DNA from: Salegentibacter sp. R32
Lineage (GTDB): Bacteria > Bacteroidota > Bacteroidia > Flavobacteriales > Flavobacteriaceae
Reading direction: 5' to 3'
NCBI RefSeq assembly: GCF_008692195.1
Contig: NZ_RXOM01000014.1
Span: 1-64,000 of the forward strand
Length of the DNA: 64,000 nt
Within the stretch, counting starts at the first letter, position 1; the number at the start of each line of letters is the position of its first letter. The notes under the pieces were generated by a model that was given only the letters and a program-made list of their open reading frames with translations, did no database searches and had not been told where the DNA came from. Both the position numbers and the translations under genes were made by a program. Below, in pieces: positions 1 to 8,313 of this stretch.

Positions 1-1
1 G

Positions 2-208
2 CCGGACGATCAATTGTTGGTAGTGGTGTACCAACCGGAGCTGCATCAATTTTATTTTGTGGAACAGGTGGCGGAACGGCAAGCCGGACAAGCTACTTTT
101 GGTTTACCGGAAGTTTGGGACCCGGCATCCGAATTTCACGCATGGGTAGGCTATTACCGCCCGGAAGAACAACAAGCTTCGCTGAGTGTTTATTTGGGCA
201 GTTTATAG
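2..208 (+). CDS. C-terminus of a DUF6266-like protein (partial)
   Basis: The reading frame is open from the window edge and stops at 208, so this is the last ~68 codons of a longer gene. The end of the protein, with an aromatic-rich beta segment followed by SLSVYLGSL, resembles the C-terminus of Bacteroidota DUF6266 proteins, which typically end in SVYLG. Those proteins are of unknown function and are predicted to be all-beta. The family call rests on this short tail only. The in-frame TTG at 14 is not a likely start because homologous-looking sequence continues upstream of it. Confidence 0.5.
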   Translation, partial: PDDQLLVVVYQPELHQFYFVEQVAERQAGQATFGLPEVWDPASEFHAWVGYYRPEEQQASLSVYLGSL

Positions 209-298
209 GCCCCTCCCAGCCCTACCTGCCAGCAGGCAGGCTCCCCGAAGGGGAGGGATTTACCTTGACCCTTCGACATGTTGGAGATGGTCAAAAAT

Positions 299-571
299 GA
301 AATTGAAGTTGAAGTTGAAGCTGAAAATGAAGTCTGATTTTTAGCTTTTAGGCTTGAGTCTTTAGCGCACAGTTTACTGTTCACTTCCTTGTTAAAATGA
401 CTTGCTCAATACTACTTCCTGTTTCCAAAAGTCCAATACCTATCACCTCATCCCTACTCACTTGTCTTTAGGGGAGGGGAGTAAGCGAATACTCACGCCG
501 TTGCAGATGGGAAATCCCACTTAGTGAGTGTAAACAAGTACCTCACCTTACGGGTGTGCAAGCACCCTCGA
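299..571. repeat. Intergenic repeat block, copy 1
   Basis: The block opens with a GAAATTGAAGTTGAAG-like simple repeat. It continues with a ~110-base segment (about 329-438) and a 133-base module (439-571). The module recurs at 838-970 and 8077-8209, and the whole block recurs with few differences at about 7920-8209. No open frame is conserved across the copies, so it looks like a dispersed non-coding repeat. Confidence 0.8.
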
Positions 572-608
572 TAAATATCAAAAACTTCAAATTTAAATAA
601 TCAAATTC

Positions 609-740
609 CAAACCTGGCATCCAACCACCCCGTCCTTCGATCCCCCTCCTCAGGAGGGGCTAGGGGAGGAATTTTATGAAATTAAGCCTTCGACAGGAGG
701 ATTAATGAAATTGAAATTGAAATTGAACTTGAAATTGAAG
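609..740. repeat. Second intergenic repeat module, copy 1
   Basis: This module contains the palindromic CCCCCTCCTCAGGAGGGGC and the simple repeat GAAATTGAAATTGAA. Related copies lie at about 7826-7950 and, shortened, at 8233-8297 just downstream of the Cas12f-like gene. It appears to be a dispersed repeat rather than a gene. Confidence 0.7.
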
Positions 741-837
741 TTGAAGTCTTTCCGACTTCCAGCTTTTTTTTCCAAAAAGTCCCAACTCCAAACCTCAAAT
801 CCTCAATAACAACTAGCCAATTCCAGCTGATCAACAA

Positions 838-970
838 CCTATCACCTCATCCCTACTCACTTGTCTTTAGGGGAGGGGAGTAAGCGAATACTCACGCCGT
901 TGCAGATGGGAAATCCCACTTAGTGAGTGTAAACAAGTACCTCACCTTACGGGTGTGCAAGCACCCTCGA
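838..970. repeat. 133-base repeat module, copy 2
   Basis: Same length as, and nearly identical to, 439-571 and 8077-8209. Here it lacks the 110-base segment that precedes the other two copies. The module includes the short inverted arms CACTTAGTGAGTG and CTCACTTG. Confidence 0.8.
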
Positions 971-1228
971 ATATTTCAAATCTAAACCGCTTCTCGATAC
1001 AATTTCATCCTCGGCTCGTCTAAAGGAGTGATTCCTGTAATTCCAATGAAAGAAAAAGTATCGAGAAGTAGTTGGGAGTTCTGATGCTGTTCTCGATACA
1101 GTTTTGTTTCTACTGTTTTTTTACTTTGTGAATCTTCTTAAGCTGATTTTATTTTATTACAAAAAAAACTAATAAATGTAAATTAACAGGAACTAAAAAA
1201 CTTTTCTAAACAAAATGAGGGAGTTTTA

Positions 1229-1236
1229 TATATTTG
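1229..1236 (+). promoter_or_regulatory. -7 promoter box TATATTTG for the LuxR-type gene
   Basis: The octamer matches the Bacteroidota -7 consensus TAnnTTTG. It lies ~30 bases before the ATG at 1267, giving a short leader. A TTG-initiated frame beginning at 1234 would start inside this box, which argues for the 1267 start. Confidence 0.5.
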
Positions 1237-1266
1237 TATGTATGGTGTAATTTTTTCCAAAATCTT

Positions 1267-2067
1267 ATGGGCAATCATTTCGATAAAATTGTCAATTATT
1301 GGCATGCTAATTATTGCGAATCCATTCAACATTCAAAAAAGTATAAAGTTCCGGAACATTTTAAAAAGATGGCCGGCTTGATGGCGCCGGGAAAATCTTA
1401 TTATTATATTGTCAATTTCCATACGTTGGCATTAGAGCTTATTTCTGATTCGGTAGAAGCTTTTATTGGCGAGAAACCTTCTGAAGTGAATATGAATAAG
1501 CTTCTTTCATTAGCACTTGAACAGGAAATTGAAAAACTACATAAAAAAGAACAGGTAATACAAAGTTTTTTTATGGAGTATCTAAATCCCAAAGAAAGGT
1601 TGGACTATAAAGTTACCTATACCTATAAATGTAAAACGCATGATGGTAAAGAAAGGCTCATGCTACATCAAGCTACTGTTCTTACCTTGAATGAGATAGG
1701 GCAATTTGTGCATGTCTTTAGTATACATAGTGATATTTCTCATTTATGTGTAAAAAGTACGGATGCTGTCTCTTTTATACATATAGATAAAGGTCCTTCT
1801 TTTTATAATGTGTCTACTGAATCTGGAAAATTTAATCTAGATGAGCCTACTAAAATTAACAGCCTAAAAGATTTAATTACGCCTAGGGAGTTGGAGATTG
1901 TAAAAGAGGTAGCCATCGGAAAGAGTGTAAAAGAAATTGCCGAAAAACTAAATTTATCCAAGCATACCATTAATACACACAAAAAAAACCTATTGCAAAA
2001 AGTAGATTGCAATAATTCCACTCATCTAGTTACGATCTGTTTGGCGGAAGGCTTAATAAGAGTATAA
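1267..2067 (+). CDS. LuxR-family transcriptional regulator with PAS-like N-terminus
   Basis: The C-terminal ~65 residues form a LuxR/GerE helix-turn-helix: LITPRELEIVKEVAIGKS, then VKEIAEKLNLSKHTINTHKK. The N-terminal ~190 residues contain no recognised motif but have the length and alternating hydrophobic pattern of the PAS-like sensor seen in flavobacterial LuxR proteins of this layout. There is no receiver domain (no early DD and no LDxxMP), so it is not a classical response regulator. I chose the ATG at 1267 because the frame further upstream starts with TTG within a probable promoter box. The gene is monocistronic and flanked by repeats on the left. The target genes and signal are unknown. 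Confidence 0.8.
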   Translation: MGNHFDKIVNYWHANYCESIQHSKKYKVPEHFKKMAGLMAPGKSYYYIVNFHTLALELISDSVEAFIGEKPSEVNMNKLLSLALEQEIEKLHKKEQVIQSFFMEYLNPKERLDYKVTYTYKCKTHDGKERLMLHQATVLTLNEIGQFVHVFSIHSDISHLCVKSTDAVSFIHIDKGPSFYNVSTESGKFNLDEPTKINSLKDLITPRELEIVKEVAIGKSVKEIAEKLNLSKHTINTHKKNLLQKVDCNNSTHLVTICLAEGLIRV

Positions 2068-2143
2068 ATAATACAGTGTTAATTTTCGTGCTTTTTAGAT
2101 TTCTTGTTTAACTATTGAGGAACCTTCTAATGATTGAAAGACA

Positions 2144-2641
2144 ATGAAGTTTACAACTAATGAAAAGCGATTTTGGAAAACTAAATTTTCTTATAAAGGA
2201 TTAAAAAACATTCCAGAGGAGGTTGAACAGTTAACCTTTAGAGATGAATATTTAACAAATAAGGAATTGGGTTTTATCACTTCAAGAATCAAACGGATAG
2301 AAAGGCTAGATTTAGATAGCACGTCGATTGATGATGATGGGATTTTCAACTTATCAGCAATGAAGTATATAGGGGAACTCAGGCTGGTAAATCTCGAAAT
2401 AACCGATAAGGCTATTGATGACCTTTTAAAGTTGCAGTCTCTTAAATTATTACATCTTGGATCTACCAAGGTAAGTTGCGATGGGGTGTTGAGATTAAGT
2501 GAATTGAGGAACTTGAAAGAACTATTTGCAAGCCCTGAAAAAATAGAAAAAGAAAAACTGGATGAATTTCTAAAACATAAACCCGACTGTGAACTTACCA
2601 TAAACAGTAAGCCGTACTCAAAAATAAATTATAATTTTTGA
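2144..2641 (+). CDS. Leucine-rich-repeat-like protein
   Basis: The 165-residue product has no signal peptide. Residues ~45-135 hold three to four short repeats of the type ...ERLDLDSTSIDDDGIFNL... and ...KLLHLGSTKVSCDGVLRL. These fit leucine-rich repeats of the cysteine/RI-like short class (LxxLxLxxTxIxDxGxxxL). Proteins of this kind bind other proteins, and no catalytic domain is visible. It follows the LuxR-type gene by 76 bases on the same strand, which permits co-transcription but does not prove it. The function is unknown. Confidence 0.65.
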   Translation: MKFTTNEKRFWKTKFSYKGLKNIPEEVEQLTFRDEYLTNKELGFITSRIKRIERLDLDSTSIDDDGIFNLSAMKYIGELRLVNLEITDKAIDDLLKLQSLKLLHLGSTKVSCDGVLRLSELRNLKELFASPEKIEKEKLDEFLKHKPDCELTINSKPYSKINYNF

Positions 2642-2656
2642 TTTTATATTTACTCG

Positions 2657-2866
2657 TCATTCAAAGCTTATCTTTCCACTAGTTTGATGAATATCTAAAA
2701 GATACTTTTCCGCTTTTAGATTTTTTCCTTTAAATGGATAAGAATGCATGCTCATCATTGGTATTTCGTATATTTCTAAAACTTGATAGTCAGTTTGTTT
2801 AGTATCAGGTGTGATGATTGCAATCCTGGCCAATGGCAGGTTGAATTCGGTATCTACTCGGAACAC
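2657..2866 (-). pseudogene. Possible remnant of a small hypothetical gene
   Basis: The frame encodes 69 residues with plausible protein-like composition (e.g. LARIAIITPDTKQTDYQVLE). It has no signal peptide, no recognisable domain and no convincing start region, and looks like the C-terminal end of a longer protein. It converges on the LRR gene with a 15-base gap. It could be a real short gene, but I judge a truncated remnant more likely. Confidence 0.3.
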
Positions 2867-3287
2867 TATTTATTGATGAAAATTAATTGTTTAGTGAGTC
2901 ATATCTATACTGTCGCGACCTGTATTTAAATTACTTATATTGTTTAAATGATAATTTCATTTTTGTTTGGTATTTAATCTGAATTCAATTTGTTCTTTTC
3001 TAAAATCTTTTTGTGAGATTTGAATTTATGGTTAGGTATAGTCTTTTCCTAGATTTCTATTTTTTAAACCTCATCACATAGAAAGTGAGTTTTTTTCATC
3101 TCTTATTAAGTTAACTAGAAATCTTTGAATAACCTTATTTTTAACAATTTTGAAAATCAATTTCTTCATTCAGTATACTTTAAATAATACCTAAAAATAG
3201 GTATTTTAAGAATGCTTTAAGATTTTTATCTTGCTATTGATAGTTTAAACCTAGACCTATTGAGTTTACAGTTTAAATTGCATAATT
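2867..3287. other. AT-rich intergenic region, no gene seen
   Basis: About 420 very AT-rich bases with stops in all frames. I see no repeat, hairpin or promoter box that I would defend. Confidence 0.5.
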
Positions 3288-3434
3288 ATGCACTACATCA
3301 GTTGTCTTCTAGTTTTAACTATTATACTAACCACAAATACAAAAATGGTTTTTGTAGCGAATGGTGATTACGGTACAGATCTTTGGGTATTTGATAAAAA
3401 TACAGAAGAATTGAAAGGAAAAACTCATAATTAA
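3288..3434 (+). CDS. Small ORF upstream of the FISUMP/TPR gene
   Basis: This is a 48-codon ATG frame. Residues 5-18 are hydrophobic (CLLVLTIILTT), like a signal peptide, followed by VFVANGDYGTDLWVFDK. It ends 19 bases before the next start. It may be a small secreted peptide, a leader, or the 5' remnant of a beta-propeller gene, as the ANGDYGTDLWVFD stretch resembles the opening of such proteins. Nothing identifies it further. Confidence 0.3.
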   Translation: MHYISCLLVLTIILTTNTKMVFVANGDYGTDLWVFDKNTEELKGKTHN

Positions 3435-3453
3435 TGATTAAACTTAAACTATT

Positions 3454-5622
3454 ATGAAATTTAAAATTTTTATTGTTCTAACGATTTTAGCATCCTCTAT
3501 GGTTTGTAATGCCCAAGGATCTAAAGTGGTATCCCAGGACAAGGTGGGGGGTGACGGTGAGGGTCATCCCATTTCTAGTCCCCCTGACAATACTTCATCA
3601 TCAACACAGTATAAAGACAATTCTCAAGAAGTTATCCCAGAAACAGAATGGTTGGAAATTCAACCATATAATGGGGGCTATGATCAATCACCCGAAGCCG
3701 CAGCACGGGCTAATGCCAACAGAAACCACAACACCCAGCGCAGCAATATGAATAATCCCAATGAAATGTCATACTGGTCTAACATGATGTCACAGGCTTT
3801 CACTAATGCAATGCAAAACAGACGCGAAGAAGAGCAGAGGGCGAAACGGGAATGGGAGGCACAATTAAAGAGGGAAAAAGCAGACCTCCAGCGGCTTAAG
3901 GATGGTTATGAGCAAGAGGTGTTGCGAAGAGGGCGTATAGGAGTAGGCCAAAGAAACATAGCAAATCATCTAATAAATGGTGGAGATATAAGTCAGGCCA
4001 CTCCCTCATCCATCAATGCGATTTTCAATCAAGAAAAATCAGAGTTTTCCATAAAGGATACGCCTTATTATTATACTGCTATCTATGATGATACACCAGG
4101 GGAATATTTTTATATGTTCAACTATTATAATTCAGCCCCTAAAAGTGTTGCCGATTTAGAATTTAGTTTAAAATTAAGTGCTGCCAAGGATTCCTATCTG
4201 GGATGTACTAGCTATAGTTGTTTGTCTAGAAAATTTAGAGAAAGAGGGTATAGAACACCTCATGTTGGAGTGTCAAAAATAGTAGCTATCCCAAAACAGG
4301 ATTTTCTGAAGATTTTTCCAAACAGCTCATCCCTTTCTAATTTTATTTCTGAAAACCGATTAGTAAACAGCTCAAACGGGGCTGCAATTTTTAATAGAAA
4401 GAGCGATGTAATGGACAAGTATCACCTCATGATTTCCAGTAATTACGAAAAAATTCAAGAGTTACATGCCGGTCTTAATACTATTTATGTGCAAGGGGTT
4501 GAAAAGGTGGATATCGATGCTCCTCTGGCGAGCATTGCAAAAATAAAACAGAACATACAGCAGTTTAGAAATAGCAGAACAATAAAACCTTTTTATGATG
4601 ATGATGTTGTTGATTCTCGAAATCACGAAAGTTATAGTACAGTTATAATTGGCATTCAACGCTGGATGGCAGAAAGTTTTAAACTCAATGGAGGGGTATT
4701 TATTAAAAAAGGGGAGGATAAATACTTTTATGATGCTACAACCGCGAGCCAACTTTGCCCAAGCGGTTGGCGATTGCCTACCAAAAATGATATTTATGAA
4801 TTAGGAACATATATTGAACGGACACATGGTGTTGAGTTTAAAGAGGAAAATTCTGAGACTATATATAAAATTTTGAGGGATAATTATGGTTTTATCGATG
4901 ATGAGAGAGAAACGGGCTATGTGCAAATGAATTTTGATTATATAACGTCATCCACGTTCAGTTCTGATAAAGAATATAAACGAAATGAGAAATATAAAGA
5001 AAAATTAAGGAATTGGTATACAAAAAAATGGTTGGATACAAAGGATATCCCTTCTTATCTTCAAGCAGGAAAGTATAACACAATCCCCAATAAATTTCTT
5101 AGCAGATTAGGGCATGGCAGTTATGATTTCTATTGGGATCATACTAAACATAAACAAACAGGTCTACTTTGGTTTTGGTTAAACGATTTGGAATTTAAGG
5201 GTGATGAAATACAAAAATTTTATGTTGCAGGCATTGGTAAGGATAGGTTTGGCTCATTTTACGATGATGATCTTGATGTTTTATACCCCTGTAGATGTAT
5301 TAAAGTATCTTCTGCTGAGGCAACAAAAGCTTTTGAAAAAGTAAATATTAATCAGGCTACGGAAAACGAATTAAATAGATGGGGTTATGTTTTTTTAAAT
5401 TTAGATAGCTTTGAAAAAGCTAAAGAGATTTTTATTAAAAATATTGAAAAACATCCTGACTCTGCCAATTGCTACGATAGCCTGGGTGAATGCTATATGA
5501 AAATGGGGCGAAATGAAGAGGCTATTAAACAATTTAAGAAAGGACTAACTAAGAATCCTACAGAAAGTCTAAGAGAAGTAATTGTTTCTAATTTACAAAA
5601 ATTAGGAATCCAAGTAGATTAG
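3454..5622 (+). CDS. Secreted protein with coiled coil, FISUMP-like domain and TPR tail
   Basis: The 722-residue product starts with a signal peptide (MKFKIFIVLTILASSMVCNA). A low-complexity, Asn/Gln-rich stretch and a charged coiled coil (~120-155) follow. Residues ~415-615 contain FFYDATTASQLCPSGWRLPT-type sequence and end in CRCIKV. This is the pattern of the FISUMP domain (Fibrobacter succinogenes major paralogous domain), here without its usual NVWEW motif. The last ~85 residues are tetratricopeptide repeats (AKEIFIKNIEKHPDSANCYD..., then a second GRNEEAIKQFKKGL unit). The FISUMP call is moderate and the TPR call strong. There is no T9SS sorting tail. The role is probably structural or protein-binding at the cell envelope. 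Confidence 0.65.
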   Translation: MKFKIFIVLTILASSMVCNAQGSKVVSQDKVGGDGEGHPISSPPDNTSSSTQYKDNSQEVIPETEWLEIQPYNGGYDQSPEAAARANANRNHNTQRSNMNNPNEMSYWSNMMSQAFTNAMQNRREEEQRAKREWEAQLKREKADLQRLKDGYEQEVLRRGRIGVGQRNIANHLINGGDISQATPSSINAIFNQEKSEFSIKDTPYYYTAIYDDTPGEYFYMFNYYNSAPKSVADLEFSLKLSAAKDSYLGCTSYSCLSRKFRERGYRTPHVGVSKIVAIPKQDFLKIFPNSSSLSNFISENRLVNSSNGAAIFNRKSDVMDKYHLMISSNYEKIQELHAGLNTIYVQGVEKVDIDAPLASIAKIKQNIQQFRNSRTIKPFYDDDVVDSRNHESYSTVIIGIQRWMAESFKLNGGVFIKKGEDKYFYDATTASQLCPSGWRLPTKNDIYELGTYIERTHGVEFKEENSETIYKILRDNYGFIDDERETGYVQMNFDYITSSTFSSDKEYKRNEKYKEKLRNWYTKKWLDTKDIPSYLQAGKYNTIPNKFLSRLGHGSYDFYWDHTKHKQTGLLWFWLNDLEFKGDEIQKFYVAGIGKDRFGSFYDDDLDVLYPCRCIKVSSAEATKAFEKVNINQATENELNRWGYVFLNLDSFEKAKEIFIKNIEKHPDSANCYDSLGECYMKMGRNEEAIKQFKKGLTKNPTESLREVIVSNLQKLGIQVD

Positions 5623-6118
5623 AGCAGTTTATGTGCTGAACAATTATAATTATAGCTGGAAATCTTATATAAACAAGATGATTTTCATTATCTAGGAGGA
5701 TAGAATTAAAATTTGAAATGAATGCGTAGAATTGTAAGATTTTAAAGAAGTCACTTAATGCTTATAAGGGACCTACAAAAAAAAATCACCGAAACAGTAT
5801 AAAGCGAACTGTTTGAATACCTTAAAAATAGCTGGAAAACATCTTGGATTAAGTGTAATGAGCTCTTCTAAAATTCATGCTAATTACACGCTTATGCCAA
5901 AAGTTTGAGTGATATGATTGGATATTTGAACAACGGTGAGATTCTAAAAGCAAAAAATAAATATAAAAACTCGTAACTGCTTAGCAAGAGGGTATAATTG
6001 AATATTAAATTATTAAGAAGCTTTGCAGGTAAAAGTCTTGATCTTATTTTAAATTTATCAACCTGAAAAACTGATGCTGCCGATAATAAAATTTAACTAA
6101 CAGCGATTGGTAATAGAG
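5623..6118. other. Intergenic region with decayed coding-like sequence
   Basis: About 500 bases between convergent genes. Short frames broken by stops occur on the plus strand around 5700-5980, suggesting an eroded gene, but none is long enough to identify. Confidence 0.35.
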
Positions 6119-6658
6119 TTATTTGTTATTTAAATCGGCAAGTCTGTTAAGTGCCTCTAACGTTTTTTTTAAAAATAAATCATCTTCTTTCCAAGTAGTT
6201 CTCAAGCATATTGAAGTGCTGGAATCAATGATGTTGCTTACTTCACAATTGGAAAGTATAATTGTATGATCGTTGTCTGCTATTTCGGGAACTCCCGTCT
6301 CTTCAAATTTTAAAATTAGAGAACAATGATCATTACAAGAAAGCTTTGCGCTTGTTAAGCAGTTAAGTGCTGCTTTGTACTGTTTTTTTTGCTTTGTGGC
6401 ACGTTTCCAGATAGATACGGTTAAGTGTTCATTTTCAAATCGGTACGCTGTAATTTTTTTAGCAGATATTCGTTCTGTATTTTCATATTCCTTACTATTA
6501 AAAAAACTGATATGTTGTGCAATCACTTCTATAGTTTTTGTCCATGCTGGTAGGTTCTTTTTATTTTCTTGGGTGTAGGCTGTAAATGAGCAGTAATAAA
6601 AAAATAAAAAAAGTTGTAATAATTTTCTTGTGTTGTATAGAGGGAAAGAAGCATTCAT
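6119..6658 (-). CDS. Secreted hypothetical protein
   Basis: The 179-residue protein has an N-terminal hydrophobic segment (LLQLFLFFYYCSFTAYTQ) that reads as a signal peptide. A small cysteine-containing domain follows, with Cys in NCLTSAKLSCNDHC and again in LSNCEV and ICLRT, which would fit disulphides in an exported protein. I recognise no family. It follows the next upstream gene (6662-7363) with a 3-base gap on the same strand, so the two form an operon and may work together. Confidence 0.6.
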   Translation of the reverse strand: MNASFPLYNTRKLLQLFLFFYYCSFTAYTQENKKNLPAWTKTIEVIAQHISFFNSKEYENTERISAKKITAYRFENEHLTVSIWKRATKQKKQYKAALNCLTSAKLSCNDHCSLILKFEETGVPEIADNDHTIILSNCEVSNIIDSSTSICLRTTWKEDDLFLKKTLEALNRLADLNNK

Positions 6659-6661
6659 ACA

Positions 6662-7363
6662 CTATTTTGATTTAGTTATAAATTCATAGGAAACCCCATC
6701 CAGTTTAATATATTGGTAAGGTAATTTATAATATTCAATCGCTGAATATCGAAATATTTCAGCGGGAAGGTTTATTTTAACAGTGTAGGTTGTGTTTGCA
6801 AAACTCTTTACTTTAAAAGTTTCTTTTGTACCGGAAATTTGATAAAGATCATAAGCAAGAAGCTGTCCTTCTTTATTTGTAAAATAAGGGATGGCTATTC
6901 CTGCTTCGTCACTTTGAATAGGCATTGAAATTTTTGTTAGGTTTGGTTTACCGGTAAAACTTATATAATCATCCATATCGGTGAGAGCATTTTGAAGACT
7001 TATATCTTGAGGAAATTGTATAAAATCGAATTTAGATATGGGCTTATTATGAATGTCTAACACCTTAATTCCTGAGAAGTTTTCCGGTTTATTTTTTTCT
7101 ACTACTGTTAGGGTAAAGGATTCTTTGGTTCTAGGATTTAAGTAAATGTTATCTTGTTGCTTTGTCCAGTTACCTATACAGAATTTAAACTTTATCCCTT
7201 CACAAAATTCTTCGTAGAAAAAAGAGTTGTCGTCATAAAGCTTTAAGCTGCTTCCACAATTTTCAAACTCCTTGTTCATTTCTTTCCATATTGTTTTTTC
7301 TTGTGCGTAAGTCTCGTAGAAGATTAGTAGAATAAGAAGGCCTAATAAAAATGAAATTTTCAT
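6662..7363 (-). CDS. Secreted hypothetical protein, first gene of a two-gene operon
   Basis: A longer frame begins at 7417, but the ATG ending at 7363 opens directly with a good signal peptide (MKISFLLGLLILLIFYETYA, then Q), so I use that start. The mature part (~210 residues) begins with a lipocalin-like segment (WKEMNKEFENCGSSLKLYDD... FCIGNWTKQQDNIYL), as in Bacteroidota proteins that open with a 'mass/expression of need' strand pattern. It then continues as beta-rich sequence with no motif I can name. It is tightly coupled to the gene at 6119-6658. Confidence 0.6.
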   Translation of the reverse strand: MKISFLLGLLILLIFYETYAQEKTIWKEMNKEFENCGSSLKLYDDNSFFYEEFCEGIKFKFCIGNWTKQQDNIYLNPRTKESFTLTVVEKNKPENFSGIKVLDIHNKPISKFDFIQFPQDISLQNALTDMDDYISFTGKPNLTKISMPIQSDEAGIAIPYFTNKEGQLLAYDLYQISGTKETFKVKSFANTTYTVKINLPAEIFRYSAIEYYKLPYQYIKLDGVSYEFITKSK

Positions 7364-7417
7364 ATTGGAACATAATGGTAGACCTAAAGATATTAAATTT
7401 TTAAAAACATGATCCAT

Positions 7418-8313
7418 CCATAGGTTCTTGAGAAGAGGGTGATGTTTTATAGGTTTATATCATACGGAGTCCTTTGACACAGCTCAGGACCGTCAGGTCT
7501 TTTCCTACCGTAAAGATCCTTCACCCCGCTGTGCGCCTGTCTTGAGTAAAGCGGAAAGATTCTGGATGACAGTAGCTGACAGTAGCTGTTTTCAATATGG
7601 AGCGTTTTAAAGATTTTTTCTCTTCATTTTTACTTACGTAATCCTCTCCTTACAGTCGTGGGTTATGATAAAAACTAAGAAAAGAGTCTAGGCGCGAGAA
7701 ACTAGCTCTAAATTTGTTGATTGGCTCCGTAAAATTTTGTGAGCTATTTTCTTTAGGCCGGGGGTAAATGTCTAATGTTGTAGTTTTGTCTTATTTAGTA
7801 ACTTATTTTAATAATCAAATTCCAAACCTAGCATCCAACCTCCCCGTCGTCCTTCGATCCCCCTCCTCAGGAGGGGCTAGGGAAGGAATTTTATGGAATT
7901 AAGCCTTCGGCAGGGGATCAATGAAATTGAACTTGAAATCGAAATCGAAATCGAAGCTGAAAAATGAAGTCTGTTTTTTAGCTTTTAGCCTTGAGTCTTT
8001 AGTTCACAGTTTACTGTTCACTTCCTTCTGAAAATGACTTGCTCAATACTACTTCCTGTTTCCAAAAGTCCCAATACCTATCACCTCATCCCTACTCACT
8101 TGTCTTTAGGGGAGGGAAATAAGCGAATACCCACGCCGTTGCAGATGGGAACTCCCACTTAGTGAGTGTAAACAAGTACCTCACCTTACGGGTGTGCAAG
8201 CACCCTCGAATATTTCAAATTTTTAATAACAAATCTAAACCTAGCATCCAACCACCCCGTCCTTCGATCCCCCTCCTCAGGAGGGGCTAGGGGAGGATCA
8301 CCCCCACCGCCTA
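7418..8313. repeat. Repeat-filled intergenic region
   Basis: About 900 bases without a gene. From 7826 it holds the second repeat module. From about 7920 to 8209 it holds the near-complete second copy of the 299-571 block, including the 133-base module at 8077-8209. A shortened copy of the second module lies at 8233-8297, ending against the 3' end of the Cas12f-like gene. A short direct repeat GACAGTAGCT lies near 7570-7590. No terminator hairpin with a T-run was seen. Confidence 0.75.
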
